From contig NC_051120.1 in assembly GCF_014839805.1 (NCBI RefSeq), positions 10,540,001 through 10,604,000 on the forward strand: a DNA stretch of 64,000 nt. Reading direction: 5' to 3'. A program made the position numbers and the translations under genes. Of this stretch, positions 37,429-49,737 are shown in pieces (the stretch's first letter is position 1; the number at the start of each line of letters is the position of its first letter). Origin of the DNA: Manduca sexta (lineage: Eukaryota; Arthropoda; Insecta; Lepidoptera; Sphingidae). The notes under the pieces are model-generated. The model saw only the letters and a program-made list of their open reading frames with translations, had not been told where the DNA came from and did not search any database.

Positions 37429-38110
37429 CATTATACAATCATTTAACTCCGTCTGTCTGATCTTCAAGGGCTTGGCGACCGTTCAAGATTCGTACTAGAC
37501 TATACCATCAGCTAGGGTAGGTAAGTTTGCAGGTCAGGATAAATTCTTCTGTCAGTTTCAGTTGTGAATAATTTACAAACTATTTCATGTAAAAAATATA
37601 GAAGAGAATTACATAGATACATTGGAATATACAGTATGTCGCACAATTATAATTTAAAATCAAAAATTTTAACTTTCAGTTTTAATATAATAACAATTTC
37701 CATCGACATTTATTAAAAAAGACATTGCTGCGCAAAAATTTTTAGGCAGATAAAAATTTCGCCGTCCGAACTTTATTAAACTTTTTTCAAAACCTTATTT
37801 TCGATAGGTATCCTTATTAATAAAGGTACGTATATTATATTGGAGGTAAAATGTGTTGATTGATGATTATAATGTTTTAGGATGTCGAGATCGTGGGTAT
37901 ATTGACTAAAAATTACATCTAAATCCGACAATAATAATCTAACACAGAAATTTATTTATTGCACTTCATACAAAACATCTAAAGGCGGTCTTAACGCCAG
38001 AGTCATTCTCTACCAGTCAACCTGAGGTGGTGCAGAGATAGAACATAGTAGGTGCACGTCAATAAAACTATACATTTAGGGTACTACTATTAGGTGTTAC
38101 TTTTATAAGT
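37429..38110. other. intergenic, nothing recognised
   Basis: AT-rich, no supported feature. Confidence 0.35.
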
Positions 38111-38149
38111 ACTAACTTATGAAAGTAAAAAAAAACCCAAAGGTAATTC

Positions 38150-38470
38150 TTGTGTGTTCAGTCTCCACACCAAATGCACGCCCATGCACGGGAGAACATA
38201 ATATGTCGCGGTCCTAGGTATACGTGCGTGCGTATGGAACATTTGTCGCGGCCCTAGGTACATAGTTAAGCGTGTATACCTCATGGTTGCCAATTCACAT
38301 TGCGGCCTATAAGGGCTTGCGAGCATTTCTTGGCCTTCTCCTCCCATATTAAGAGGCTTCCTTTTCCTTCCTCCACACTTCCTTCCCAACTATCCTCGAG
38401 AATCCTGCAGTCGCCAGGGTGATTCCAGTATCCCCTTCGCATAATTTCCCCCGGTGAAGACTGCTTGGTT
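38150..38470 (-). repeat. GC-richer block, probable transposon fragment
   Basis: The minus strand is purine-rich (GGAAGGAAGTGTGGAGGAAG, then GGAAAAGGAAGCC). It carries GTCGCGGCCCTAGGTA twice in a row (about 38196-38225 and 38247-38265). The open frame within has no known domain. Class unknown. Confidence 0.4.
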
Positions 38471-38509
38471 TGATACCAAAAAAATAAACACAGAGAACAC
38501 AGTCTGAAA

Positions 38510-38615
38510 TCTCAAGAACTGCTAAACCGATTTTGAAAATTTGTCACTAATAGTAAGCTACGTTACTTTTTATAGCCTACTTTTTATCCTGGGAAAGAAC
38601 CTCGTCATGGCTACG
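38510..38615 (+). repeat. fragment of a common retroposon tail (family F)
   Basis: CAAGAACTGCTAAACCGATT, TCACTAATAGTAAGCTACGT, TATAGCCTACTTTTTATCC: the same order of phrases recurs at 43640-43815 and 60480-60675. Confidence 0.5.
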
Positions 38616-38621
38616 TACCCT

Positions 38622-38866
38622 GTACTTTATACTGTCTTACTGCTGCACGGGCCTCCTCTACTACTGAGAGAATTTCGGCCTAAGTGTATCACGCTGGTCT
38701 AGTGCGCGTTGGCAGACTTCACATAGGTACTACCTTATACATTCTCAGAGAATTCATAGGTATGTAGGTTTTCTTATGATGTTTTCCTTCACCGTCAAAG
38801 TCAATGATATTTGACACACACATAAATAATACACACAAAATGTATGTGTGCCTTGGGTTTAAACCT
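38622..38866 (-). mobile_element. tRNA-derived SINE family C, nearly full length
   Basis: Reverse body with GATGTTTTCCTTCACCGTC, reaching into the B-box region (CCTTGGGTTTAAACC). The A-box head is missing and family F-like sequence follows at once. Confidence 0.7.
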
Positions 38867-38869
38867 GAA

Positions 38870-39300
38870 ATATATTATGACTTGCTTTTGCTCGAGGCTT
38901 CGCCCGTGTGAAGTAACTTTCTGGGATAAAAGTCCACTGTATGATAAAAGTCTTGCTACATATTTTCCCGGTACTGATAGGTTCAAACAAATTTTATCCC
39001 CATGGAGGTTGAATTTATCAAAATCCTATTTAAGCAAACGTCTTCATCATAGTAGCTCTAATCTTTAATTTCAGTTCAATCAGTTCGAAATCTAAAAAGA
39101 TTTATACAAACTTTCATCCCCTATTTTATCCCCTTAGGGGTGGAATTTATCAAAATCCTTTCTTAACGGATGCCTACGTCATAACATGTACCTGCATGCC
39201 AAATTTCAACCCGATCCGTCCAGTGATTTGGGTTGTGCGTTGATAGATCACTATGTAAGTCACCTTTGAGTTATATGTATATATTTAGATAAACTACATT
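38870..39300 (+). repeat. dispersed retroposon-like repeat (family F relative)
   Basis: TTTTGCTCGAGGCTTCGCCC, twice a TTTATCCCC..GGGGTGGAATTTATCAAAATCC phrase (split about 38990 and 39130), and CATGCCAAATTTCAACCCGA followed by TCCGTCCAGTGATTTGGG: the layout of a widespread lepidopteran non-coding transposon tail. Confidence 0.55.
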
Positions 39301-40130
39301 TTTCACTGAAATATTTTTTGTTACGATTGAGCAGAAATTTAATCGACGATCTTACCCTGAAGTCCGTTCTTACCCGAACACAATGTTTTTGGTAATCAAA
39401 ATTAAAACAAAGACAACTGGTATCGACAGCCAGCAGAATCCGCGATTTAAGTACACTTAATCGAGTAAAGTGGCTCGAAGTCCGTATTTCAAATTTATTT
39501 TCGTAGTACCCACTTAGGTTATTAAAGCATTTTCTTTAGAATAGATAATGCGACGTAAACACTGCAGGAATAGTAGACATTAAAGACTAGTCAAGTGGTT
39601 GTTTGGCTCTGTTACCTGCAGAATTTTCTTTGTTATTTATATTATCACGAAGTTTTCAATATAAAAGGAATATAGTAATATTTCTATAGATAACTCATAT
39701 AATTTTAAATGGTTTATCAAAGGAATACTGAATAAAGGACGACATTAGGCTCAAATCGGCAACACAATTGTTAATTTCAACTATACTACAATCGTAATAA
39801 CATAATATTATTAGATTTTTATGTTTCTTTGGATACCGTCTGCATTTTCATCAGTTATCAATCAACTTTTATCTAAAACTAATTTGAGGAGAACATTTTG
39901 AGTTACACATACTTTTATGTTATAACATGTATTGTATTTAATTAATACATTTGTGTAACTGTCTTTGTCTCAAGATTAATAAATAAATTATTGAAAATGT
40001 GGGAGGTAGGTATTTGGACCTCCAACAGTATTACTTACCATATAACCATACCATATTTGAATAGAGCTCACCTCTTCCAGGAATCATGAAATAGTATGAC
40101 CTATTTCACCAATATACTAAGTATTAGTTA
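39301..40130. other. intergenic, nothing recognised
   Basis: AT-rich, no supported feature. Confidence 0.35.
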
Positions 40131-40132
40131 TA

Positions 40133-40536
40133 CAGGGTTATTATTACATCGCATTACTAAATGAAACCACATACTTATCTACTTGGAAATAACACTTTAC
40201 AATAAGTTACTTGAACCCTAGATGTAAAATAAAGATGTGTAAGTTTCGAACACTATAAATATTAATAAAAAGTGATTTTAATTTTACGCGCCCTAAAGTC
40301 ACAACTACTACTCTAAGAGAATTCGTTGCAGTGACAACATTATACTTGCAGTCAGAAATAAACCCACGCGTATGCCATATTCGCATTAAACTATTAAATG
40401 ATAAAAAAATCAGAAATCTAAAACCAGGATTTTTGATGAAAATATTCGTTATTAATGGATGATTTTGGCACAATGTCAGCAAAGATGAAGACGAGGATGT
40501 GGTTTCATTTAGTAACGCAATGTCAAAATGACCCTG
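40133..40536. mobile_element. 404-bp MITE with 40-bp terminal inverted repeats and TA target
   Basis: The left end CAGGGTTATTATTACATCGC and the complement of the right end, CAGGGTCATTTTGACATTGC, continue into the shared ACTAAATGAAACCACAT. Both ends are flanked by TA, so Tc1/mariner-type insertion is likely. The long minus-strand open frame across it (40207-40620) runs out through the right end and is not a gene. Confidence 0.75.
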
Positions 40537-42230
40537 TATGTAGCATACGAAAAAAGTAAACCAGTTCACAGGAATAACACCTACGAGCATGACGCATGTG
40601 CCAGCCACTGCCTTCCTCAACCATGTTGCAGGGTAGTGGGCGAACCATCACACGACGCCCCAGGCACAGTTACCGTGTACTACATACCTATATAGCCAAT
40701 AGCTGACATTTCACGTTCTCTGAAACAATATCCCTGTCGTACGAACCAATTCAACTCAACATCTACAGTGAGGATCTGCTAATTAATAAAATGTCTTGCC
40801 TTGAAGGATTTAAAACTTAAAATACACTGTAGCTTTAAAAATTACGTTGTAAGGTTATCGAAAATGTTTAATTTGAGGTATTTTATGAATTTAATTCCAA
40901 CTACACGCGTCGTAAACAACCAATAGCAATATTAAAACAAAGCTTGCTATTTAACCGGCGCGGAGTGCGGAGTTCGCGACCCTCCAGATAAATGGACCTC
41001 TTTAAAATATCCATTAAGGGGTTAGATTTTCATTTAGACAAAATCTTAATCTAAATAAACCGGCCTTTTACCTGTACCGTTTGCTATTTTTGGAAAAGTG
41101 TTTTGGAATATTTATGTTTTTTACATCCTTATTGGGGTAATGGTAGCGTACTGGTAACTGACGGTATTCTGGGATGCTGGACTTAATTCATAGGTTTTAC
41201 AATACGTGTACGTTTAAAAAATAGATGAGTTTCCAGATTGGAATTTGTGGTCCATATGGCAATAACTTTTTCCTCTACAAAGTTGGAATTTGAGGCCCAT
41301 ATGTCGATATGTTTGCCTTTTACAAAGACATTAAACAGTGTAGTTAGTTAAAGACCGGACATTGGAACTAAATTTGTGCTCCAAAAGTTATTACCAATTA
41401 TTAATAAGTCGACTTATTTGGAATGTTCGTGCGACAAGATATCAGCGCCTTTAGATATAAATATGCCAATATGCGCATCAAAAATGTGCAAATCATGATA
41501 TGGAAAAAAATAATAAGTATTTTACATTGATGTTTTGCTATTTCACGCAGATTGATTAACCGTCGCATGAGCACAAAACTTTTATAATGTGACAATATTC
41601 TCAATGTCCGGTCTATATAATCTTAAAACTCTTTGGTCCTCTTTATCATCATAAGATAAATAACAAATACATTCGATTTTGAAATGTCCTACTACGTATT
41701 AAATATTAAAAACAAACAAATTAGTAATTAGCAAAATCTTGATGCACTGCGCAACTGCATTACAGTAAGCTAAGTACATAAAAATGAATCCCGGCTGGAC
41801 CGATTTCACTATTTTTTTTTGTTGTGTTTGTTATTGTCAGGCGAAGGTTCTTATAAAAGAAAAAATTCAAAAAATTGCGCGGAAAATTTAAGAAAACTTT
41901 ACGAAAATATTAATTTTATATAACTGTCAATTGTTTAAAATAACTGTCAGCGATTGACAGAATGCGCGCTGCAAATTCATAGTTAAGACGGGACAACGTC
42001 TGTCGGGTCAGCTAGTTATTTCTATATCTGAATCCGGATACACACAAGTTAATAACTGTACTAGCTGTAAATTCATTAAAATATTCGAATAAAGATATCT
42101 AAATAACTTATAAGGTAAAACCTTTACGAGATCTAAGATTGCTGAATTATCCTATTAGGTTTATCGTCATCTTATCAATAGATAGAATGGTCATATTTTC
42201 TATTGTAAAGATACAAAGGGACATAGGTTG
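40537..42230. other. intergenic with one transposon end
   Basis: GACGGGACAACGTCTGTCGG followed by GTCAGCTAGTT at 41988-42017 is a common lepidopteran transposon terminus. A weak body upstream to about 41760 may belong to it. Nothing else recognised. Confidence 0.4.
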
Positions 42231-42420
42231 AAGGAATTGGAAACCCTTATGTTCTAAATGGTATCTCTATGTGGTACTTATTTTGATGAATAGGTTTTAT
42301 TTACCATAATAATAGTTTTTTGTCGCAAGGAATTGGAAACCCTTGTGTTCTAAATGGTATTTCTATGTTGTATATGACTAGGTTTTATTTAAGAATACTA
42401 GTTTTTGCTTAACTTCAACT
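42231..42420. repeat. two-copy tandem duplication, period 96 bp
   Basis: AAGGAATTGGAAACCCTT occurs at 42231 and 42327, each followed by GTGTTCTAAATGGTAT (or ATG-) and TAGGTTTTATTTA. Two diverged units. Confidence 0.75.
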
Positions 42421-42440
42421 GAACATTATTTCATATTTAA

Positions 42441-42761
42441 TATATGTCGGAGACGGACATTAGTAACGAAACGAAGCATGAGTGCGGGTAGATGGCGGCA
42501 CCGTCGCCATCTTGTCACTAACTTCATGCTACAACGGAGCCTAGCTGGTGGAGAGGTGTCTGACCGAGTGATCACTTTTCATTTGATCGTCTAAGAGACA
42601 AGTCCTCTTCAAAGCTAGGAACTGTTCCTCACGTTTCGTGTACATAGTGAATATTAAATCGTTTGGTGTAATTTGTTAGTAGTCTCATTTGCTCGACTAC
42701 CCATTTTATACGCCCAATATGTCGGATGACAATTCTCCGGATGTGGCCTCTCCGACATATA
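42441..42761. mobile_element. possible MITE with 13-bp terminal inverted repeats
   Basis: TATATGTCGGAGA (42441-42453) and TCTCCGACATATA (42749-42761) are perfect inverted copies 321 bp apart end to end. A further ATATGTCGGATGAC lies at 42718. The inside is GC-richer than its flanks. No transposase. Confidence 0.5.
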
Positions 42762-43039
42762 GAATAGAAGTTCTTGCACGCGACGCCAAATGATAATCTT
42801 TTCCTAGAATTAAAAGTAAAATTCAAGGATGGTATTAGTAAAAGAATTTCTAGAATTAGAGCAACAGTTCCAGAGACTTGCGCGTTCATGCAAATGTTCA
42901 GTTTTATTTAATGCTAGTTTAGGTATTTACTGTTTCACGTCTTAATTGTTAATTATAATTGGATGTGTCCCTTATAGTGTACGAAAGCGGGATTTACGAC
43001 TAAGGTAAGAAACTCGTCTGTATATGGACTTCTTGAATG

Positions 43040-43300
43040 TTAGTCCAATGTGGATTGGTAATGTTTGCCGGTGGTAGGATATATTTTATATCCGCCCGAA
43101 AAGCGACTACCGTACACAAGATGTAAAAACCCGCCATAGTGACCCACGTAAGTGTGTCTCGTTCCGGGACCAGTCTGTGTATCCGGTACCAGCAGGCCGG
43201 CATAATTGTATCGACTGTCGAGGGGTAATCATATCGTCAGTCGACATTCTGTTGGACCCCACTCCATTTACCATCAGGTGCAGCGGGGTCCTTTGCAGTC
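43040..43300 (-). repeat. dispersed repeat family D, long copy
   Basis: Reverse copy covering the whole known family: from GGATATATTTTATATCCGCC through GACTACCGTACACAAGATG, CGTTCCGGGACCAG and GCCGGCATAATTGTATCGAC to CACTCCATTTACCATCAGG. Confidence 0.65.
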
Positions 43301-43639
43301 CAGTGTGGATTGGTCAACAATATGTACTATGTATATAAAAAAAAATATAATACCACTATTCAGGTAAACCTGACGTCATCCCTCTCTGACAGATCCACCC
43401 CCGGTAAAATCATTAGAACCCACAGAAGCGAAGACTGACCTAGATTTGGAACACAGGATTTCTGGATTAGGTCACAGTTATACCCTTCTGTTAGACTATT
43501 ATTTGTTTCTTGATTGTTTTAAATACTTAATACGTTAGAGTATTTGAAAATTAAATGTATTAGTGATTAACAGCAACATTTGACAATTATAATTAAGAAT
43601 TCTATGCGAGTGAAGCCACGAGCAAAAACTAATCTATAC

Positions 43640-43815
43640 TAATATAATACAGCTGATGAGTTTGTTAGATCGCGCTTATCTCAGTAACTACTAAACCGAT
43701 TTTGATTATTTTTTCATTAATAGAAAGCTATATTAATCCTGCTAATTTTATTTCGGGAAAATATCTCGGAAAAATTTCTCCACGCGGGAAGAGTCGCAGG
43801 CTAAAGCTAGTAAAA
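43640..43815 (+). repeat. family F retroposon tail
   Basis: CAGTAACTACTAAACCGATT, TCATTAATAGAAAGCTATAT, CCACGCGGGAAGAGTCGCAGG and GCTAAAGCTAGT end the copy; same layout as 60480-60675. Confidence 0.5.
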
Positions 43816-44197
43816 ATATAGCCCTTAGAAGTTGAAAATATATGAGAGTGTAACGTAAACAATGGCCTTTTCGAACTTTCAGCGGTTTTAAAAGTAATCT
43901 TTTACTATAAGTTCACTTATATATGTTACTTTAAAAAGTATTATATTATTTGTAGTTAAAAGTGGAGCCACAAACAAAATGTGACAAATAAATAACACAG
44001 TAAAAAAATCATAATTTTATTTAATAATTCAACATTCATACAGCAATCACGTAACTTTAACTTATAGTTAACGTTATTTTACAAGATGTTATAAAACCAT
44101 AGAGATTTACACAACAAACAGCTTAACTTTAAAAGTCTCACGCGCATAGTCGGGGCCAATGAGATTTGCATAAAACGTAAACAAACCAATCGACAAA
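43816..44197. other. left flank of the LINE insertion
   Basis: AT-rich unique sequence, ending in the target-site duplication CACATTAGCTT (from 44198). Confidence 0.4.
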
Positions 44198-44208
44198 CAC
44201 ATTAGCTT
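44198..44208. repeat. target-site duplication of the LINE, 3'-side copy
   Basis: CACATTAGCTT recurs at 49738-49748, outside the 5' end of the element. The last two T bases may belong to the A tail (seen here as T), so the duplication is 9 to 11 bp. Confidence 0.8.
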
Positions 44209-44379
44209 TTTTTTTTTTTTTTTTTTTTTTTATTTATTTAAGGGACTTTTATACTAGTTGTGTACATATCAGTCCCATAATATATTCTTAGTCTAATACA
44301 GACATGCATTACATTAAGAATTAACATAACAAAATCAGCATATTGTAGTAGTTATATAGTATTATTATTATTGTATTAA

Positions 44380-47300
44380 CTAATATAAGGCTACAAATTT
44401 AAACAAATCCACCGCTGCCTTCGATGATGGATCAACTAAAATTTTGTGATAACTGCCTATGTCATATCTTTTTAAACCATATGTTTCCATAAGCTTTTGT
44501 CTCTCATGTTGGAAGCGAACACATTCGACCATTATATGATGTACATCTTCAACAGTCCCGCAGGTTAAACAATTCGGTGTTTCACTTTTTCGCATCATAT
44601 ATAAAAACTTGTTTAGGGGCATGTGTCCTGATCTCAACCTGTGTGCTAATACAACCAGCTTTCTAGACAGCATTATATTACTAAACCACGGTATATGAGG
44701 AGGCTCACATTGAATGGACTTATACCAGATACCCTTTTCCAATGATCTAATATTAAAATATTCTTTCCAAAGCTGGTAACAATTTACTTTATATTTTGGT
44801 AGTAATTCTGAATAATCGGGTAAAATGTCAAATTCTCTTCCCTCTAATATACCTTTTTTAGCCAGCTTATCAGCTTCCTCATTACCTTTTAATCCAATAT
44901 GCGCTGGGACCCATTGCAATCTGATGACTCCGCCTTTCCGAGGTAAAAATCAAAAAAGTTGGGGAAAGTACTGTGTATGCTATCGATACACCTCTGATAC
45001 CAGAGGCGCATCGAGCAATATGCTGCAACGCGCTTCTACTGTCGGAGCAAATTACTGTGTTCCTTTGACCAAGACTGCTGCAGTACCGAAGTGCTTCAGA
45101 TATAGCAATAAGTTCCAACGACATTATACTGATACTAGAATTAATTTTAAAACAATTTAGATAAGTTTGGTCACATTGTTTTACAGTTGGATCATAGAAG
45201 GCAGCTCCTCGACCATTATTGCTTTTGGCACCATCTGTATAAATGACCCGCCATCCTAAATATTTGTTATTGAGTTCTTCTATTACATTACTTTTTAACA
45301 AATTAAGTTCCTGTAATTTTTTAGGCTCTTTTAAACAGTCCATCTTGAATACTATTGTATCATTAGAAACAATATTAGTAGCCCACGTTTCCATTGAAAA
45401 CATAGTTAAAGGAGAAGAAGAATGTATATCATCTAAATAAACTTCCGCAATAGTCGTCGCCAATAAGGGCTTCTTTCTATTGTTCCAAAAACTGTTGTGT
45501 CTAAAAGAATACAAATGCGTTAAAAGATTGACCGTAACGTTGTCCTTCCAGGATCTAGCCTTTAAACAGTACTTTAAACCTAAGTATTTCCTTCTAATAT
45601 GCAGTGGCGGTACACAGAGCTCGCTTTCCATCACATGAATGGGTGTACTTCTTATAAACCCTCCAACTATGCGCATTGCCTGATTCTGAACCCTATCCAA
45701 TTTATTACAATGAACTTTCGCACTATTATCAAATAAAAAAGAAGCATAATCTAACCTACTTCTTACTAATGATATATATATTCTACGTAGATGAACAGGA
45801 TGAATTCCCCATGAAGTACCCGACATAACCTTTAACAAATTAATAAATCTTTGTGCTTTATCAACCGTTATATTTATATGTTTTCTCCACCGTAAGGAAC
45901 TATCAAGCCATACACCTAAGTATTTATACGACTGAACAGATTGAATTTGGCATTGATTAACTTCTATTTGCAACTGTTGTTTTATTTGTCCTCTACTAAA
46001 AATACAAAACTTTGATTTTGAAGTTGATAATTGCAGTCCTAAGGAGAGAAGTATATCTACTAATATTGTTAAAGCGTTTTGGATTTTGTCTATACTCGTT
46101 GATATATTTTTACTACTACTATAAAGAACAAAGTCGTCAGCATATTGACAAATATGTACAGCCTTTATTTCCCTACAAATCGAAGAAGTGGTTATGTTAA
46201 ATAAAAGAGGCGATAACGGGTCGCCTTGTGCTAATCCTTTACTGGTATACCTTTTTATCATCTTTTATTTCTAAACACCGATAGCTCAGAAAGTTCCAGA
46301 GGTATTCGCATATTAATTTTCCAATACCAAGACTGTCTAATATGGTGGTTGTTTTCTCCACTAGAACATTATTATAAGCATTATCAATATCAAGGAAACA
46401 TGCAATTGTGGGTATATTGTTTGTAAAACCTAATTGAATTTGAGTCACTAAGCGAACTAAACAATCAATGCACGACTGTCCACGGCGAAAACCGGTTGTA
46501 AACGGCGATAGCACGTCATTCTTTTCAATAAACCATTCAACACGTCTCGCGATCATAGAATTAAATACTTTACACAGACAACATATTAATGATATAGGTC
46601 TCAATTTAACGGGCTGACTATCAGTGCCACCATACTTTGGAATAGGAACAATAGTGATGTCTCGCCACTGATTTGGTACAACCCCAGTCTGTATAATTCT
46701 ATTATATAGATACAATAAATAGTATTTTCCATTAATAGGCAAATTGTAAATCATTGAATAAGTAATTTCATCCTTACCTGGCGCCGTATCGTGTTTCTTA
46801 ATGCAGTGACACATTTCGCTTAAAGAAAAATTCGCTTCTACCCTCTCATTCCTCGATCTAAAGGTCGGCTTACATGGTACGACAAAATCTGGTGCAAGAC
46901 TACATAATAAAATTTCTTTATCCACTTTATCTATTACGACTTTTTGAGATCTATAACCTTTCATCCAACGTAAACGCCTCCACATGTTGGCGGCTGATAC
47001 AGACTCGTTAACACTGTTGCACATTTTTTGCCAACCTAATAACTTAGCCCGATTTATGGCTATTTTAGAGGTTTTGATTTTTTCTTCAAGTATTTTTAAA
47101 TTATTAGGGATAGGATTTTTTCTAAAACTCGCTAAAGCGAGGCGTCGCTCGGCCACTAATTTCGATAAGGAAGGGTTCCAGTAAGGTTTTGGTTTGAAGT
47201 TACTCGCAGGATTGTTACATATTTTAGTCATAGGGATACTCTTGTCAGCTGCGGATTGTATAAGATTAATTAATGTTTCATATAATTTTTGTACACAAGT

Positions 47301-48084
47301 CTCTTTAGTAGGATAGATAATATTATCATTAATATAAGAAGAGTATTTTTTCCAATTCGCTAACTTTATATTTCGTTTTCTGGAAAATTTTAAAACGTCC
47401 TGATAGTTCAATTTCATTTTAATAAAGATATGGTCACTGCCTAAATTTTCACTTGTCACGCTCCAATCAAAATTAATTGCTATATTTGCTGCAGCAAAAG
47501 AAATATCTGGGGAGGAGCTCTGACAGTTATTGTTGATCCATTTAATTCTTGTAGATTGGTTATTATTGAGAGAAACATAGTTGAATTCTATCGCCGCATC
47601 ATATATTTGCCTACCACGCGAGTTATTATTGGAGGACCATGTAGTATGATGTGCATTGAAATCGCCAGCAACTAAACAACTGTGTCGAAATAAGGAGAAT
47701 ATCGAATCCCAATCTGATTGAACAGTCCGTACCGTAGGGGGGCAATACACCAAAATTATATTTTTTAGACAACCACAGTTCATTAATTCAATACCTAATA
47801 TTTCTATACCCTGATTCGGGGTGAATGACATTACATACCTTAGCTTTGATGGAATTGTGTATCACTATAGCTATTCCGCCATATCCATCATTTCGGTCTT
47901 TTCGAAATATGTTGTACCCACTAATCCGCAACTGTAATTCTGTGTGTAACCATGTCTCTGAAATCAAGGCAATATGCACCTTATCTTGTAAAAGATAAAG
48001 CTCAAACTCTAATAATTTGGATCTCAAGCTCTGTGCATTCCACTGCATTATTGTCAAACAACACTGTTTTTGGACGTTATCCAT
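44380..48084 (-). pseudogene. LINE ORF2: endonuclease, reverse transcriptase, RNase H (frameshifted)
   Basis: ATG at 48084, stop TAG at 44380-44382. Endonuclease: QWNAQS, SETW, DGYGG, GDFNAHHTTW, SPDISF and SDHIF motifs in order. Reverse transcriptase: PGKDEI, LRPISL, CFLDIDNAYNNV (motif A), GLAQGDPLSPLLFN (B), QYADDFVLY (C, catalytic YADD), YKYLGVWLD (D/E). RNase H: YTDGAKS, SLELIAISEA, CSDSRSAL and WVPAHIGLKGNEEADKLA give the D-E-D-D set. A CCHC-like finger (CLTCGTVEDVHHIMVEC) closes the protein. Frameshifts near 47840 (within the endonuclease), 46255 (between motifs A and B, at AAAAAGG) and 44940 (within RNase H, at GAAAGG) break it. All motifs survive, so the damage is recent or a sequencing artefact. 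Confidence 0.9.
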
Positions 48085-49615
48085 TGTTACTCATGAACGT
48101 GACAATTCTGCTTAACAAACTTTCTTTTTTGAAATATATAACTAAACATCGTACACACTCTTCAAAAATCACACTACACACACTACTAAACTTTTCTATA
48201 AAACCTTTGTCTGATTTCAAAATGGCCTCCACTTTCTGTATTAATTTCGGTAAAATGTTTGTTGTAAAATTGTAATCAGACGTCTCCTTCAATTTGCTGT
48301 AATATCCCTGATTATCATTTTGTGTATATTCTGGAATTTCTATTTCCGATTCTGAAACTTCTACTAATTTCTTGCCGGCTTCTTTTTCTTTTGTTATCTT
48401 AGGTTTTCGTTTCTTTTTCTCGTTTATCTCACTTTGGGATCTATGCGATGTATCCTCTTTCCCAACTTTGTCGATTTTTTCAGAATCATTTGATGTTTCC
48501 ATCTCTTCAGCGTGCACAATCGCATTTGTGATAAGTACATTTTTGTACGTTTGATTTTGAGTAACTACGTGATTGTACTTCCTATTTTGTTCTAGTTCTT
48601 CCGTTTCCGTGTCAGTTGTCTTCTTCTCCTCCAGATATATTACTAGCGCTTTTTGATATGTGCAGTTTTTGCTACTCATTATACTCCTTATCTCTTTTTC
48701 CTTTACGAACATTGGGCATCCCTTAAACAGAGCCATATATGGACCTTTACAGTTAATACATTTAAAGGTATTAGTATCACAATTCTTATGTTTTTCTCCA
48801 CATTTGGGGCATAAGATTTTATTCTCCGGGCAAGCTCGTATTAGGTGACCGAATTTCCAACAGCCAGAACACTGGCTTACTGGAAATGTGTACGGTTCCA
48901 CTTTAAACCGACACCCGTATCCGAAGACATACGGGGTAAAGTAGAACCTTTATACCCAGTCGTACTGTCTCGCAGTCTACCCATTTGCCTTCTCCAGATA
49001 AACGTTTCAATCTTTTAAAAGAAACAATTTCTTGTTCACATTTTAAAATTTCCATAGCTTCTTTTTCATCAAAATCTAAGTCCACGTTCCGCACTATACC
49101 ATATGAAATGGTTACCTCATTAGTCATGTGGCATTTGTAACCCATTGTCGTAAATTTCTCATGGTTCAACATTTTTTCAGCATTTAACTTGTCTCCAAAA
49201 TGTATGAATACTCGATATGGTCCTTTGTAGGCAATTTTAACAATATTCTGAAAGTTCTCAGCTTGAAGAAGTTTCGCCATTCGGAATTGTTTCGGCAATA
49301 TCTCCTTAGAAGTCATACTTATCACATATTTTTCTGCAAAAGGAGTTTGTAAGACATCAGTGACCCTTCCTGGGGAGAGGATTCTTTGGAAAATCTTCTT
49401 GCAATTCGCTTACTCCTTCGTCTCACCTCCGTGAATTCATTTTCTCCAACTTCATCACTATCTTGACGTAATCTCTTTTCGCGTCTTTCATCGTGGTCTT
49501 CATCACACCTCTCACTGGTCTGTATCTGCTCATTCCCGTTAATTGTTACCTCCCCGGAAGCACTATCATTATCGCTCGAATCATAAATTCGAAAGTCATC
49601 CTCCAATGCCTCCAT
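48077..49615 (-). pseudogene. LINE ORF1: zinc-knuckle RNA-binding protein (frameshifted)
   Basis: The first ATG of the frame is at 49615 (MEALEDDFRIYDSS); an upstream GTG at 49636 is a less likely start. The N-terminal part is acidic then strongly basic (RRRSKRIARRFSK). The middle resembles the globular part of I/Jockey ORF1 proteins. The C-terminal half has zinc knuckles: CSGCWKFGHLIRAC, CPKCGEKHKNC and CINCKGPYMALFKGC. Frameshifts at about 49365 (TCTCCCC) and about 48905 split it into three frames. It ends TAA at 48077-48079, overlapping the ATG of ORF2. The product would coat the element's RNA and chaperone reverse transcription. Confidence 0.85.
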
Positions 49616-49737
49616 GTAAACCCCCTCTGCGGGCACCTCACTGATGCCACAAACTGTAGGGTATTAAACTTTTTTTGTTGCCAACTAACCGCTAAAGAAG
49701 CGTGCGCTCGCCACGACGTTCGTTAACGAATTGTGTG

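Larger units (their letters stand above)
44207..49737 (-). mobile_element. full-length LINE of the RNase H-bearing I group, about 5.5 kb
   Basis: On the minus strand: a 5' UTR of about 120 bases, ORF1 (nucleic-acid-binding, CCHC zinc knuckles), ORF2 (APE endonuclease, reverse transcriptase, RNase H, C-terminal CCHC) overlapping ORF1 by 8 bases, a short 3' UTR and an A tail of about 25 (T run at 44207-44231). Matching 9-11-bp duplications flank both ends, so the copy is not 5'-truncated, which is uncommon. Five frameshifts, each at or beside a homopolymer, break the two ORFs, so as written it is dead. RNase H together with an APE endonuclease places it in the I/Jockey superfamily; the exact clade cannot be fixed by eye. 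Confidence 0.9.

Noticed and set aside
40207..40620. 137-codon open frame on the minus strand
   Set aside because: It runs across the right inverted end of a MITE and uses its complement; not a gene.
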